From Oxalobacteraceae bacterium (GTDB lineage Bacteria; Pseudomonadota; Gammaproteobacteria; Burkholderiales; Burkholderiaceae_D), in assembly GCA_027484285.1 (NCBI GenBank), contig JAIXTG010000155.1, positions 1 to 32,868 on the forward strand: a stretch of DNA of 32,868 bases. Reading direction: 5' to 3'. Of the stretch, positions 26,301-32,868 are shown piece by piece. The translations under genes were made by a program, and so were the position numbers. Every line of letters starts with the position of its first letter. Positions within the stretch are counted from its first letter, which is position 1. The notes under the pieces are model-generated. The model made no database searches. It was given only the letters and a program-made list of their open reading frames with translations, and was not told where the DNA came from.

Positions 26301-26732
26301 TCAGCGCCGCATGATGGCGCCGAGCAGCAGGCCGACGCCGGCAGCGATCGCCAGCGATTGCAGCGGCTTGTCCTTCACGTAATCCACGGTCATGTCGCGG
26401 CCCTGGCTGAACTGCTTGGTGGCCTGTTCGGCTATGCCGCGTGCCGCATAGCGCATCGAGGAGAAGCGGGCGAGAATGCGGTCGCGCGCTTCCTGCAGTT
26501 CATTTTCGTTGAGTGTCGATGCGTGAGACATCAGTGCGTCGAGATCACTCTTGAGCATCGACAGTTCGTCGCGCATCCGGTTGGCCTTGTTGCCTATCCC
26601 GCCGGCGGTCGTGCCGCTGCCCGCCATGCTGCTGCCTGCCGCGCTGCCGGAGCTGCTTCCGGAGCTGCTGCCGGTGCCGCCTTTGTGCAGTCCCGTCGAT
26701 TCGGATCCGGTGGTCGGGTAATTGGTTTCCAT
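26301..26732 (-). CDS. DUF883 family protein (YqjD/ElaB type)
   Basis: A 143-residue protein. Residues about 50-115 form a charged helical region (RMRDELSMLKSDLDALMSHAS...RDRILARFSSMRYAARGIAEQATKQF), followed by the C-terminal membrane anchor LAIAAGVGLLLGAIMRR. In E. coli YqjD and ElaB are tail-anchored inner-membrane proteins that bind ribosomes in stationary phase. The N-terminal 45 residues are Gly/Ser/Thr-rich, an unusual extension that echoes the lipoproteins at 12220 and 12848. AGGAGA lies 8 nt before ATG 26732; the longer frame from 26783 has no ribosome site. First gene of a four-gene operon. Confidence 0.85.
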   Translation of the reverse strand: METNYPTTGSESTGLHKGGTGSSSGSSSGSAAGSSMAGSGTTAGGIGNKANRMRDELSMLKSDLDALMSHASTLNENELQEARDRILARFSSMRYAARGIAEQATKQFSQGRDMTVDYVKDKPLQSLAIAAGVGLLLGAIMRR

Positions 26733-26841
26733 TGCTATCGTCTCCTGCGGTTGCGTTTCAGGGAAGGCGACGGTCGGGCACACGCGCCGCCAGGGCGGCG
26801 AATATCGCCGCGGAGAACCTGCGCCCGTCCGTTATTGGATA

Positions 26842-26857
26842 GGCAAGTACCGTGCCC
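26842..26857 (-). promoter_or_regulatory. Strong candidate sigma54 (-24/-12) promoter of the DUF883 operon
   Basis: On the minus strand GGGCACGGTACTTGCC matches 10 of 12 sigma54 positions, with complete GGCACG and TTGC blocks at the correct spacing. Transcription would start near 26831, about 100 nt before the DUF883 ATG. It shares a 348-nt gene-free region with the promoter of the binding-protein gene on the other strand. Confidence 0.6.
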
Positions 26858-27023
26858 CAAAGTTCATTGGTTTGATCCGCGTCGGACGACGTTCCGCCGT
26901 GCAGGAAGTTTGTGTCGCCAAAGGACGCCCGGGCGGCTCGCTTGATGCAGTCGTGTCCCGGGTGCTGCGGCCGGCGTGAAGATGGGCAGGCTGCGTCGGT
27001 CGGACAGGGCATCGTGGCCTGCA

Positions 27024-27032
27024 TGCTAAGAT
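27024..27032 (+). promoter_or_regulatory. Extended -10 promoter of the binding-protein gene
   Basis: TGCTAAGAT is a TG-N-TAAGAT extended -10 element 48 nt before the TTG start. No clear -35 is seen. The form is the same as the typA element at 7094. Confidence 0.4.
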
Positions 27033-27080
27033 TTCGCCGACCCGCAATCGGAGTCCATCAATAACAAAGGGAGACCAGAT

Positions 27081-28280
27081 TTGAAGACCCATACCATGAC
27101 CCTTGCGCTGGCTGCGGCCATCGCTGCGCCGGCAGCACACGCGCAGGTTTCCGATGACACCATACGCATCGGTTTCATCACGGACATGTCGGGCGTCTAT
27201 GCCGATGTCGACGGACCGGCCGGCGCCGACGCAATCAAGATGGCGATCGCCGATTTCGGCGGCAACGTGAACGGCAAGAAAATCGAGTTCCTGTCGGCAG
27301 ACCACCAGAACAAGGCGGACATCGCCGCCAGCAAGGCGCGCGAATGGTTCGACCGGCAGGGTGTGGACATGCTGATCGGCGGCACCAATTCGGCAACCAA
27401 CCTCGCCATGGCAAAAGTGGCGGCCGAAAAGAAAAAGCCGTTCATCTCGGTCGGTGCCGGCACCTCGCGCCTGACCAACGAGGAATGCACGCCGTACACC
27501 ATTCATTACGCCTATGACACCGCCTCCATGGCGCGCGGCACGGCGGCAGCCCTGACCAAGCAGGGCAACAAGGACTGGTATTTCCTGACGGCCGACTATG
27601 TATTCGGCCTGTCGCTGGAAAACGATGCCGCGCAGATCGTGAAGTCACAGGGCGGAAAGGTGGTCGGCTCGGTGCGGCATCCGCTGGCAGCCTCCGACTT
27701 CTCGTCCTTCCTGCTGCAGGCGCAGACCTCGAAGGCGCAGGTGCTCGGGCTGGCGAATGCGGGCGGCGATACCGTCAACTCGATCAAGGCGGCCAACGAA
27801 TTCGGCATCAACAAGAAGATGAAGCTGGCGGGCCTGCTGATGTTCGTGAATGACGTGCATGCACTGGGCCTGAACGTCACGCAGGGCATGTACCTGACCG
27901 ATGGCTGGTACTGGGATACGAATGACGAAACCCGCGCCTGGGCCAAGCGCTTCATGCAGCGCAACAAGAAGGCGCCGTCGATGCTGCATGCGGGGAATTA
28001 CTCGGCTGCCGGTTTTTACCTGAATGCCGTCAAGGCCACCGGCACCGACGATGGTGACAAGGTGATGGCCAAGATGAAATCGACGCCGGTCAATGACGTC
28101 TTTGCGAAAAACGGCGTCGTCCGCCCGGACGGCCGGATGGTGCATGACATGACCCTGATGCAGGTGAAGGCGCCGTCCGAATCCAAGTATGCATGGGACT
28201 ATTACAAAGTCATCCAGGTGATTCCCGGCGAGCAGGCGTATATGACCAAGGCAGAGACCAAGTGCTCCCTGTGGAAATGA
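27081..28280 (+). CDS. Branched-chain amino acid-type ABC transporter substrate-binding protein
   Basis: A 399-residue periplasmic binding protein of the LivJ-like family. The signal peptide is MTLALAAAIAAPAAHAQ. The mature part begins VSDDTIRIGFITDMSGVYADVDGPAGADAIKMAI and continues with DHQNKADIAASKAREWFDRQGVDMLIGGTNSATNLA, the usual ligand-cleft segments. The start is TTG 27081 because AGGGAG lies 8 nt upstream; the in-frame ATG at 27096 is too far away. No permease or ATPase gene is adjacent, so it is an orphan component. Ligand cannot be set; relatives bind amino acids, amides or aromatic acids. A terminator closes the transcript. Confidence 0.9.
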   Translation: MKTHTMTLALAAAIAAPAAHAQVSDDTIRIGFITDMSGVYADVDGPAGADAIKMAIADFGGNVNGKKIEFLSADHQNKADIAASKAREWFDRQGVDMLIGGTNSATNLAMAKVAAEKKKPFISVGAGTSRLTNEECTPYTIHYAYDTASMARGTAAALTKQGNKDWYFLTADYVFGLSLENDAAQIVKSQGGKVVGSVRHPLAASDFSSFLLQAQTSKAQVLGLANAGGDTVNSIKAANEFGINKKMKLAGLLMFVNDVHALGLNVTQGMYLTDGWYWDTNDETRAWAKRFMQRNKKAPSMLHAGNYSAAGFYLNAVKATGTDDGDKVMAKMKSTPVNDVFAKNGVVRPDGRMVHDMTLMQVKAPSESKYAWDYYKVIQVIPGEQAYMTKAETKCSLWK

Positions 28281-28299
28281 ATTGATTGCTTCATAATCG

Positions 28300-28329
28300 A
28301 CGGCGCGGCTATCCGCGCCGTTTTTTTTT
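28300..28329 (+). terminator. Intrinsic terminator after the binding-protein gene
   Basis: CGGCGCGG (28301-28308) pairs with CCGCGCCG (28313-28320) around CTAT, followed by nine T (28321-28329). It begins 20 nt after the stop and ends 31 nt before the next gene. Confidence 0.93.
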
Positions 28330-28360
28330 GCCCTTACAAAAACAAGATCGGAGACCCAAC

Positions 28361-28858
28361 GTGAAAACATTCCTGCTGCTTGCGCTGTTGCCCCTGCAGC
28401 TGCTTGCTGCCAGCCTGCCTGACGGTTTCGAGGGGCTGCCCTGGGAGGCGCCGGTTTCCCGCCTGGCCGACGCCCGCAAACTGGCCGAGACCAAGGCTTA
28501 CCAGTGTTTCCGCAGCGGCGAAGGACAGAGCCGTGTGGGCGACACGCAGGTCAGCAACCTGCGGCTGTGCTTCTCCGGCGACCGCTTCTATTTCGCGCAA
28601 ATGGAATTCGTCGGACAGAAAGCCTACGAGTCGCTGCTGGCGCATGCGAAGTCGTCATGGGGCGAAGGTCGGTCCGGCCAGCGCTTTACCGAAACCCATG
28701 TCTGGGGCGGAGGCGAAGAGAAAGTGTATGTCGAGCTCGAGTTCAGCAAGCTCGACGACCGCGGCACGCTGGCACTGGTCTACTTGCCGATTTACCGCGA
28801 AACCCAGGAAGCCACACGCCAGGAGCGGGCGCGGGCGCGGCCGGGCGCCGGATTCTGA
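28361..28858 (+). CDS. Hypothetical secreted protein
   Basis: A 165-residue protein starting at GTG 28361, with GGAG about 8 nt upstream. The signal peptide MKTFLLLALLPLQLLAA is followed by a mature protein beginning SLPDGFEGLPWEAPVSRL. Two cysteines (in YQCFRS and LRLCFSGD) could form a disulfide. FSGDRFYFAQMEF and KVYVELEFSKLDDRGTLALVYLP look like strands of a compact beta-rich domain; the tail is basic. The pattern (GLPWEAP..., paired strands) resembles periplasmic proteins of unknown function. A frame from 28286 runs through the terminator and is rejected. Confidence 0.75.
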   Translation: MKTFLLLALLPLQLLAASLPDGFEGLPWEAPVSRLADARKLAETKAYQCFRSGEGQSRVGDTQVSNLRLCFSGDRFYFAQMEFVGQKAYESLLAHAKSSWGEGRSGQRFTETHVWGGGEEKVYVELEFSKLDDRGTLALVYLPIYRETQEATRQERARARPGAGF

Positions 28859-28927
28859 ACCGGCGCGCCGATTGCCTGAGCTGCCTGTTTTGCCGGGGCC
28901 GCCAAAGAAAGTTTCCTGTAGGGAACT

Positions 28928-28955
28928 TTGATAATTATCAATCGTCTTGCATAAT
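28928..28955 (+). promoter_or_regulatory. Promoter of the GGDEF-EAL gene overlapping an FNR-type box
   Basis: TTGATAATTATCAA (28928-28941) is a perfect 14-bp palindrome and an exact match to the FNR/ANR consensus TTGAT-N4-ATCAA. Its first six bases also form a -35 (TTGATA), with CATAAT (28950-28955) as -10 after 16 bp. In that arrangement the box centre is near -27, a repressing position. If transcription instead starts near 28976 the box would sit at -41.5, an activating position. The AT-rich palindrome also resembles part of a Fur box, but the FNR match is exact. Confidence 0.55.
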
Positions 28956-29061
28956 CGAAATATTGCGCGTTCGGCCAACCCGTCACGCGCCAAGCTCACG
29001 CTACTGACGGTGGTGCGCATCATCGCAACACCTGTACCGGTAGTGAACCTGGCCCTTCGTA

Positions 29062-31728
29062 ATGCAGACAGTGATGAAACCGCTCCGGCAGGCTTTGCGT
29101 CGGGCCAGCGTCCGTATCGGACTGGCCTGGGCGTTCGGCTGCGCGCTGCTGGTAGCCCTGGTCTGGTCGGCTGCGCAGCTGAAAATAGAGCAGGACCAGC
29201 AGCAGCTCGTCGACAAGGCGCTGCTCGATACCAGCTTCCGCGCAAAGTCCTATGAAGAGCAATTGCTGCGTGCCGTCGCGCAGATCGACCAGCTGTCGAT
29301 GTCGATCAAATACCAGTGGGAGCGGCGCAATATCCCGATCGACCTGGAAGAGCAGTTTCTGCGCGGCGTCTACCAGCGCCATTTCTATCCTGTCGTCATC
29401 AATGCCAACGGCGTGGCGGTGGCCAGTACGCGCATGCTGGCTCGCGGCACCTACATGGGCGACTTGGATTTCTTCCTGCGTGCGAAAAGCTCGCCGCAAT
29501 CCGCCCTCTATATATCGCCGCCGACCGAAGGACGGGGCGGCTTCGCAGGCAAGCAAATCGTTCGCTTCTCGCGCAGCCTGAACAAACCGGATGGCAGTTT
29601 CGATGGCGTGGTGCTGATTTCGGTCCAGGCCGATTATCTCGCCGATTTTCATGACCTCGGCAAGCTGGGCAATGGCGACTTTGTCGCTGTCCGGTATACC
29701 AGCGGCGCGCCGCTAGTGGCGCGCGCCGCCAATGGCCGGGCACCGCATTTTTACCTGTCGAGTCCGGGTGCTACCGGCGACGAGGGTGTACGGGTCGACC
29801 CGCCCGAGGCCTTCCTCGACCGCCAGTCCCGCATCGTCAGCTGGCGTCGGCTGGAGGGTTATCCGCTGGTGGCGGTTGCCGCGACCGGCCTCGCCGGCGC
29901 GCTTGAACCCTATCGCGAAACCGAGAATACCTATCAGGGGATCGCGGCGATGGTCAGCCTGCTGCTTGGCCTCGGCGCACTGTTTGGCGCCATGGCCCAG
30001 ATCCGGCAGGCGGCCCAGCGCCGTCACGACGCCGAGGTGCAGTCGACCTTCAGGCTGGCGGTCGATGGTGCGCGCGAAGCGTTTTACATGATGCTGCCGA
30101 CCGATGCGCAGGACGAGGACTGGCTGATCGAGGATTGCAACGAGCGTGCCGCCGAACTGCAGGGACGCCAGCGCAGTGAGCTGGTCGGCTATACGCTGTC
30201 GCTGCTGTACACCGGTGCCGAGCTGGCATCGCTGCAGGTCTTTTTCCGCCAAGTGCGGAAAGAGGGATTTCTCGAAGAGGAATTCCATGTGCCTTACGGG
30301 CACGTTCACGCAGCCGGCTGGTTCCAGCGGCGCGGCGTCCGCTCGGGCAACGGCATTGCGGTAACCGTGCGTGACGTTTCCGAGGCGCGCCAGCAGGCGG
30401 AGACACTGGCGGCCATGGCGCGCACCGATGCACTGACCAGCCTGCCCAACCGTCACTGGCTCAACGATTACCTGCCGGGTGCACTGGCCGCAGCCGATGC
30501 CGCGTCGGACAAGCTCGCGCTGCTGTATCTCGATCTCGACAATTTCAAGCACATCAATGATGCGCTGGGCCACCGCACCGGCGACGAAGTGCTGGTGGCG
30601 GTCGCGCGCTGCCTCGGCCAGACGCTGAATGGCCGTGGCCATCTGGCGCGGATCGGTGGCGATGAATTTACCGTGATCGTGGAAAACGTGACCGATCGCG
30701 TGCAGCCCGCCCGCATCGCCAGCGAGCTGATCGACTCGCTCGGCGGCCTCGGAAAAGGCACGGACTGGCGCATGTTCAGCCTGAAGGCCTCGATCGGCAT
30801 CAGCCTGTTTCCCGATGACGCGCGGGAGGTCGGCGGCCTGCTGCGCGCGGCCGACATTGCCATGTACGAGGCGAAGTCCGAGGGCAAGGCGCAGTTCAGG
30901 TATTTCGACGACGCCTTCGCGCAGAAGATCCGCCACCGGATCTCGATCGAGCAGGCGCTGGACATGGCGATCCGGCGCGATGAGTTCATCCTCTATTTCC
31001 AGCCGCGTGCCGACGCCCGTACCGGCGAGATGTGCAGCATGGAGGCGCTGATCCGATGGCGCCATCCCGAGCGGGGCCTGGTCGGGCCGACCGAGTTCAT
31101 CGGCATTGCGGAACAGACCGGCCTGATCGTTCCGATCGGTGAACTGGTCGTGCGCAAGGTCTGCGCGCAACTGGCGGCATGGCGGGCAGCCGGCCTCCGG
31201 ATGATGCCGGTGTCAGTCAATGTATCCGCGCTGCAGTTGAAGAATGGCCAGTTCCGGCAGGTGCTTGCCGACAGCCTGCGCCAGTACGACCTGCCGGCAT
31301 CGCTGCTGGCGATCGAGCTGACGGAATCCAGCATGCTGGACGAAGGCGGCGCCGCCCAGGACGAGTTGCGCCAGCTGCACCGGATGGGCATCGAGCTCGA
31401 GATCGATGATTTTGGCACCGGCTATTCGTCGCTGTCGAAGCTGCAGAGCCTCGATATCGATGTGCTGAAAATTGACCAGTCCTTCGTGCGCCAGCTCGGC
31501 ACCGACCGGCAGGCCTGGGCCTTGTGCCAGTCAATGGTGTCCGTCGGCCGCAGCCTTGGCATCGCGGTGGTCGCCGAGGGCGTCGAAACAGGGCTGCAGC
31601 TGGAGATCCTGCGCGAGATGGGCTGCCACCAGATCCAGGGTTACCTGATCTCTCCGCCGGTCCCGCCGGAGCAGATTCCGGCACTGGCCGGCGAGCCGTT
31701 CTTCTCGGCGCTCGAACAGGGCGCGTGA
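29062..31728 (+). CDS. Membrane sensor with PAS, GGDEF and EAL domains (c-di-GMP turnover)
   Basis: An 888-residue inner-membrane protein. Helix 1 is at about 18-40; a periplasmic Cache/PDC-like sensor region (about 45-290) follows; helix 2 is at about 293-314; a PAS-like domain lies near 330-445; then GGDEF (from about 458) and EAL (from about 640). The cyclase signature GGDEF (532-536) is intact, but no RXXD inhibitory site lies 9 residues before it (NGRG instead), so product inhibition there is unlikely. The EAL domain keeps Glu661 (EALIRW), SVNVSA, ELTES, DDFGTGYSSL, KIDQSF and AEGVET, so it should hydrolyse c-di-GMP. Both activities look possible. The ATG has a poor ribosome site; ATG at residue 5 is an alternative. 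Confidence 0.92.
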   Translation: MQTVMKPLRQALRRASVRIGLAWAFGCALLVALVWSAAQLKIEQDQQQLVDKALLDTSFRAKSYEEQLLRAVAQIDQLSMSIKYQWERRNIPIDLEEQFLRGVYQRHFYPVVINANGVAVASTRMLARGTYMGDLDFFLRAKSSPQSALYISPPTEGRGGFAGKQIVRFSRSLNKPDGSFDGVVLISVQADYLADFHDLGKLGNGDFVAVRYTSGAPLVARAANGRAPHFYLSSPGATGDEGVRVDPPEAFLDRQSRIVSWRRLEGYPLVAVAATGLAGALEPYRETENTYQGIAAMVSLLLGLGALFGAMAQIRQAAQRRHDAEVQSTFRLAVDGAREAFYMMLPTDAQDEDWLIEDCNERAAELQGRQRSELVGYTLSLLYTGAELASLQVFFRQVRKEGFLEEEFHVPYGHVHAAGWFQRRGVRSGNGIAVTVRDVSEARQQAETLAAMARTDALTSLPNRHWLNDYLPGALAAADAASDKLALLYLDLDNFKHINDALGHRTGDEVLVAVARCLGQTLNGRGHLARIGGDEFTVIVENVTDRVQPARIASELIDSLGGLGKGTDWRMFSLKASIGISLFPDDAREVGGLLRAADIAMYEAKSEGKAQFRYFDDAFAQKIRHRISIEQALDMAIRRDEFILYFQPRADARTGEMCSMEALIRWRHPERGLVGPTEFIGIAEQTGLIVPIGELVVRKVCAQLAAWRAAGLRMMPVSVNVSALQLKNGQFRQVLADSLRQYDLPASLLAIELTESSMLDEGGAAQDELRQLHRMGIELEIDDFGTGYSSLSKLQSLDIDVLKIDQSFVRQLGTDRQAWALCQSMVSVGRSLGIAVVAEGVETGLQLEILREMGCHQIQGYLISPPVPPEQIPALAGEPFFSALEQGA

Positions 31729-31737
31729 CGGTCGCGC

Positions 31738-32811
31738 TCAGCCGCCGAACAGGCTGCGCAGCTTTATCTCGTCGGGCGCGTCGACCACGCCTTTTTCGGT
31801 AATCAGCGCCGTCACCAGCTCGGCCGGCGTCACGTCGAACGCGGGATTGCGCACCTGCACGCCGGGCGCCGACCATTGCGCCTCCCTGAAACCGGTGACC
31901 TCGGACGGCGCACGCTCTTCGATCGGTATCTCGCGACCGCTGGCCACCGACAGGTCGATGGTCGACAGCGGGCAGGCGACATAGAACGGAATCCGGTGCC
32001 GCTGCGCGAGCACGGCCACCATGTAGGTGCCGATCTTATTGGCCACATCCCCGTTGGCGGCCACGCGGTCGGTGCCCACCACCACGGCGTCGATTTCGCC
32101 GCAGGCCATCAGGTGGCCGGCCATGTTATCGGTGATCAGGGTGACGGGTATCTTCTCCTGCACCATCTCCCACGCAGTCAGTCGCGCACCCTGCAGGAAA
32201 GGCCGCGTCTCGTCGGCGAACACGCTGATGCGCTTGCCGGCGGCGACCGCCGAGCGGATCACGCCCAGTGCCGTGCCATGGCCGGCGGTGGCCAGTGCGC
32301 CTGCGTTGCAGTGGGTGAGCACGCGCGCGCCGTCGGGCAGCAGGACGGCGCCATGCTCTCCCATCTGGCAGTTGATGCGAATGTCCTCGGCATGGATGAG
32401 CTGCGCTTCATGCAGCAGTGCACGCGCGATTGCCTCGACCGACGTCCCGCCGTGCGCATCGCGACAGGCCCGCATGCGCTGCAGCGCCCAGAACAGGTTG
32501 ACCGCCGTTGGCCGGCTGCCGGCCAGCAGCTCGAAGCCGCGCTCGAGCGCAGCGTCGAATGCGGCGCGTGGCTGATCCTGCATGCGCAGCGCCTCGAGCG
32601 CGACGCCATAGGCGGCAGCAACGCCAATGGCCGGCGCGCCGCGCACGATCATCGTGCGGATGCCTTCGGCAACGCCGGCCGCCGAGTCGAAGGACAAGTA
32701 CTCGAACACGGCCGGCAAGCGGGTCTGGTCGATCATTTCGAGCCGGCCTGGCGCCGGCGCTTCCTGCCAGCGCAGCGTGACGACCGCATCGCCTGCGAGA
32801 TAGCCGGCCAT
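31738..32811 (-). CDS. mtnA: S-methyl-5-thioribose-1-phosphate isomerase
   Basis: A 357-residue enzyme of methionine salvage converting methylthioribose-1-phosphate to methylthioribulose-1-phosphate. Motifs seen: IRTMIVRGAPAIGVAAAYG, catalytic Cys in LTHCNAGALATAGHGTALG, and catalytic Asp in VVGTDRVAANGDVANKIGTY, all typical of MtnA over eIF2B-like relatives. ATG 32811 is preferred since GAGGG lies 8 nt upstream; a GTG three codons earlier (32820) is possible but sits on that site. It converges with the GGDEF-EAL gene (9-nt gap). The upstream gene stops 1 nt before the ATG, suggesting an operon. No other mtn genes are in the window. Confidence 0.95.
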   Translation of the reverse strand: MAGYLAGDAVVTLRWQEAPAPGRLEMIDQTRLPAVFEYLSFDSAAGVAEGIRTMIVRGAPAIGVAAAYGVALEALRMQDQPRAAFDAALERGFELLAGSRPTAVNLFWALQRMRACRDAHGGTSVEAIARALLHEAQLIHAEDIRINCQMGEHGAVLLPDGARVLTHCNAGALATAGHGTALGVIRSAVAAGKRISVFADETRPFLQGARLTAWEMVQEKIPVTLITDNMAGHLMACGEIDAVVVGTDRVAANGDVANKIGTYMVAVLAQRHRIPFYVACPLSTIDLSVASGREIPIEERAPSEVTGFREAQWSAPGVQVRNPAFDVTPAELVTALITEKGVVDAPDEIKLRSLFGG

Positions 32812-32812
32812 G

Positions 32813-32868
32813 TCAGTCACCCTCGAAGGTACACAGGGTGAATACCGGCAGCCCCATCTGCCTGAGCC
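32813..32868 (-). CDS. C-terminal end of an unidentified gene upstream of mtnA, partial
   Basis: The minus-strand frame entering at the right edge encodes LRQMGLPVFTLCTFEGD and stops at TGA (32815-32813), 1 nt before the mtnA ATG. Its third codon positions are GC-rich, as in real genes here, unlike the alternative frame ending at 32817. Too short to identify. Confidence 0.4.
   Translation of the reverse strand, partial: LRQMGLPVFTLCTFEGD

Noticed and set aside
26733..27024. Short open frames on both strands in the DUF883/binding-protein gap
   Set aside because: They lack ribosome sites and family features, and the segment is better explained as divergent promoter DNA.
32817..32868. Alternative minus-strand frame at the right edge ending two codons earlier
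   Set aside because: Its third codon positions are AT-leaning, unlike neighbouring genes; the frame ending at 32813 fits better.

Overview
The window looks like the chromosome of a GC-rich betaproteobacterium, most like Oxalobacteraceae (Herbaspirillum / Noviherbaspirillum type). This rests on the order rluB(end)-rimP-nusA-infB-rbfA-truB-typA and on protein sequences recalled from that family; no search was run. No rRNA, tRNA, CRISPR array, prophage or insertion sequence was seen.

Region 1 (1-10068) is core translation and transcription machinery. The tail of a probable RluB is followed by a long structured leader with its own promoter, then rimP-nusA-infB-rbfA-truB, then typA (own promoter, strong terminator) and dusA. 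A REP-like inverted repeat pair sits between infB and rbfA.

Region 2 (10069-26857) is an accessory cell-envelope and stress block. It holds two sigma54-type AAA+ activators, one without a receiver domain and one whose receiver has lost its phosphoacceptor Asp. They flank two low-complexity Gly/Ser lipoprotein genes. Around them are stress-type genes: a YghA-like SDR, two PRC-barrel proteins, a YetF/DUF421 membrane protein, a glycine-zipper lipoprotein, a four-helix membrane protein, an SRPBCC protein, and a DUF883 (YqjD/ElaB)-YqjE-like-YqjK-like-entericidin operon. Four of these units carry -24/-12 sigma54-like promoter motifs at the correct spacing. A sigma54-driven envelope-stress regulon is therefore the main hypothesis for this window. 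Mixed in are saccharide genes (SDR-gmhB-GT9 with stop/start overlaps, and two further glycosyltransferases) and an Atm1-type ABC exporter.

Region 3 (26858-32868) holds an orphan branched-chain-amino-acid-type periplasmic binding protein with a terminator, a small secreted protein, and a membrane GGDEF-EAL protein whose promoter overlaps an exact FNR-type box. It ends with mtnA (methionine salvage) and the tail of an unidentified gene at the right edge.

Translation starts were chosen by Shine-Dalgarno position and family N-termini, so several are shorter than the longest open frame. Promoter and operator calls are read by eye and are hypotheses.
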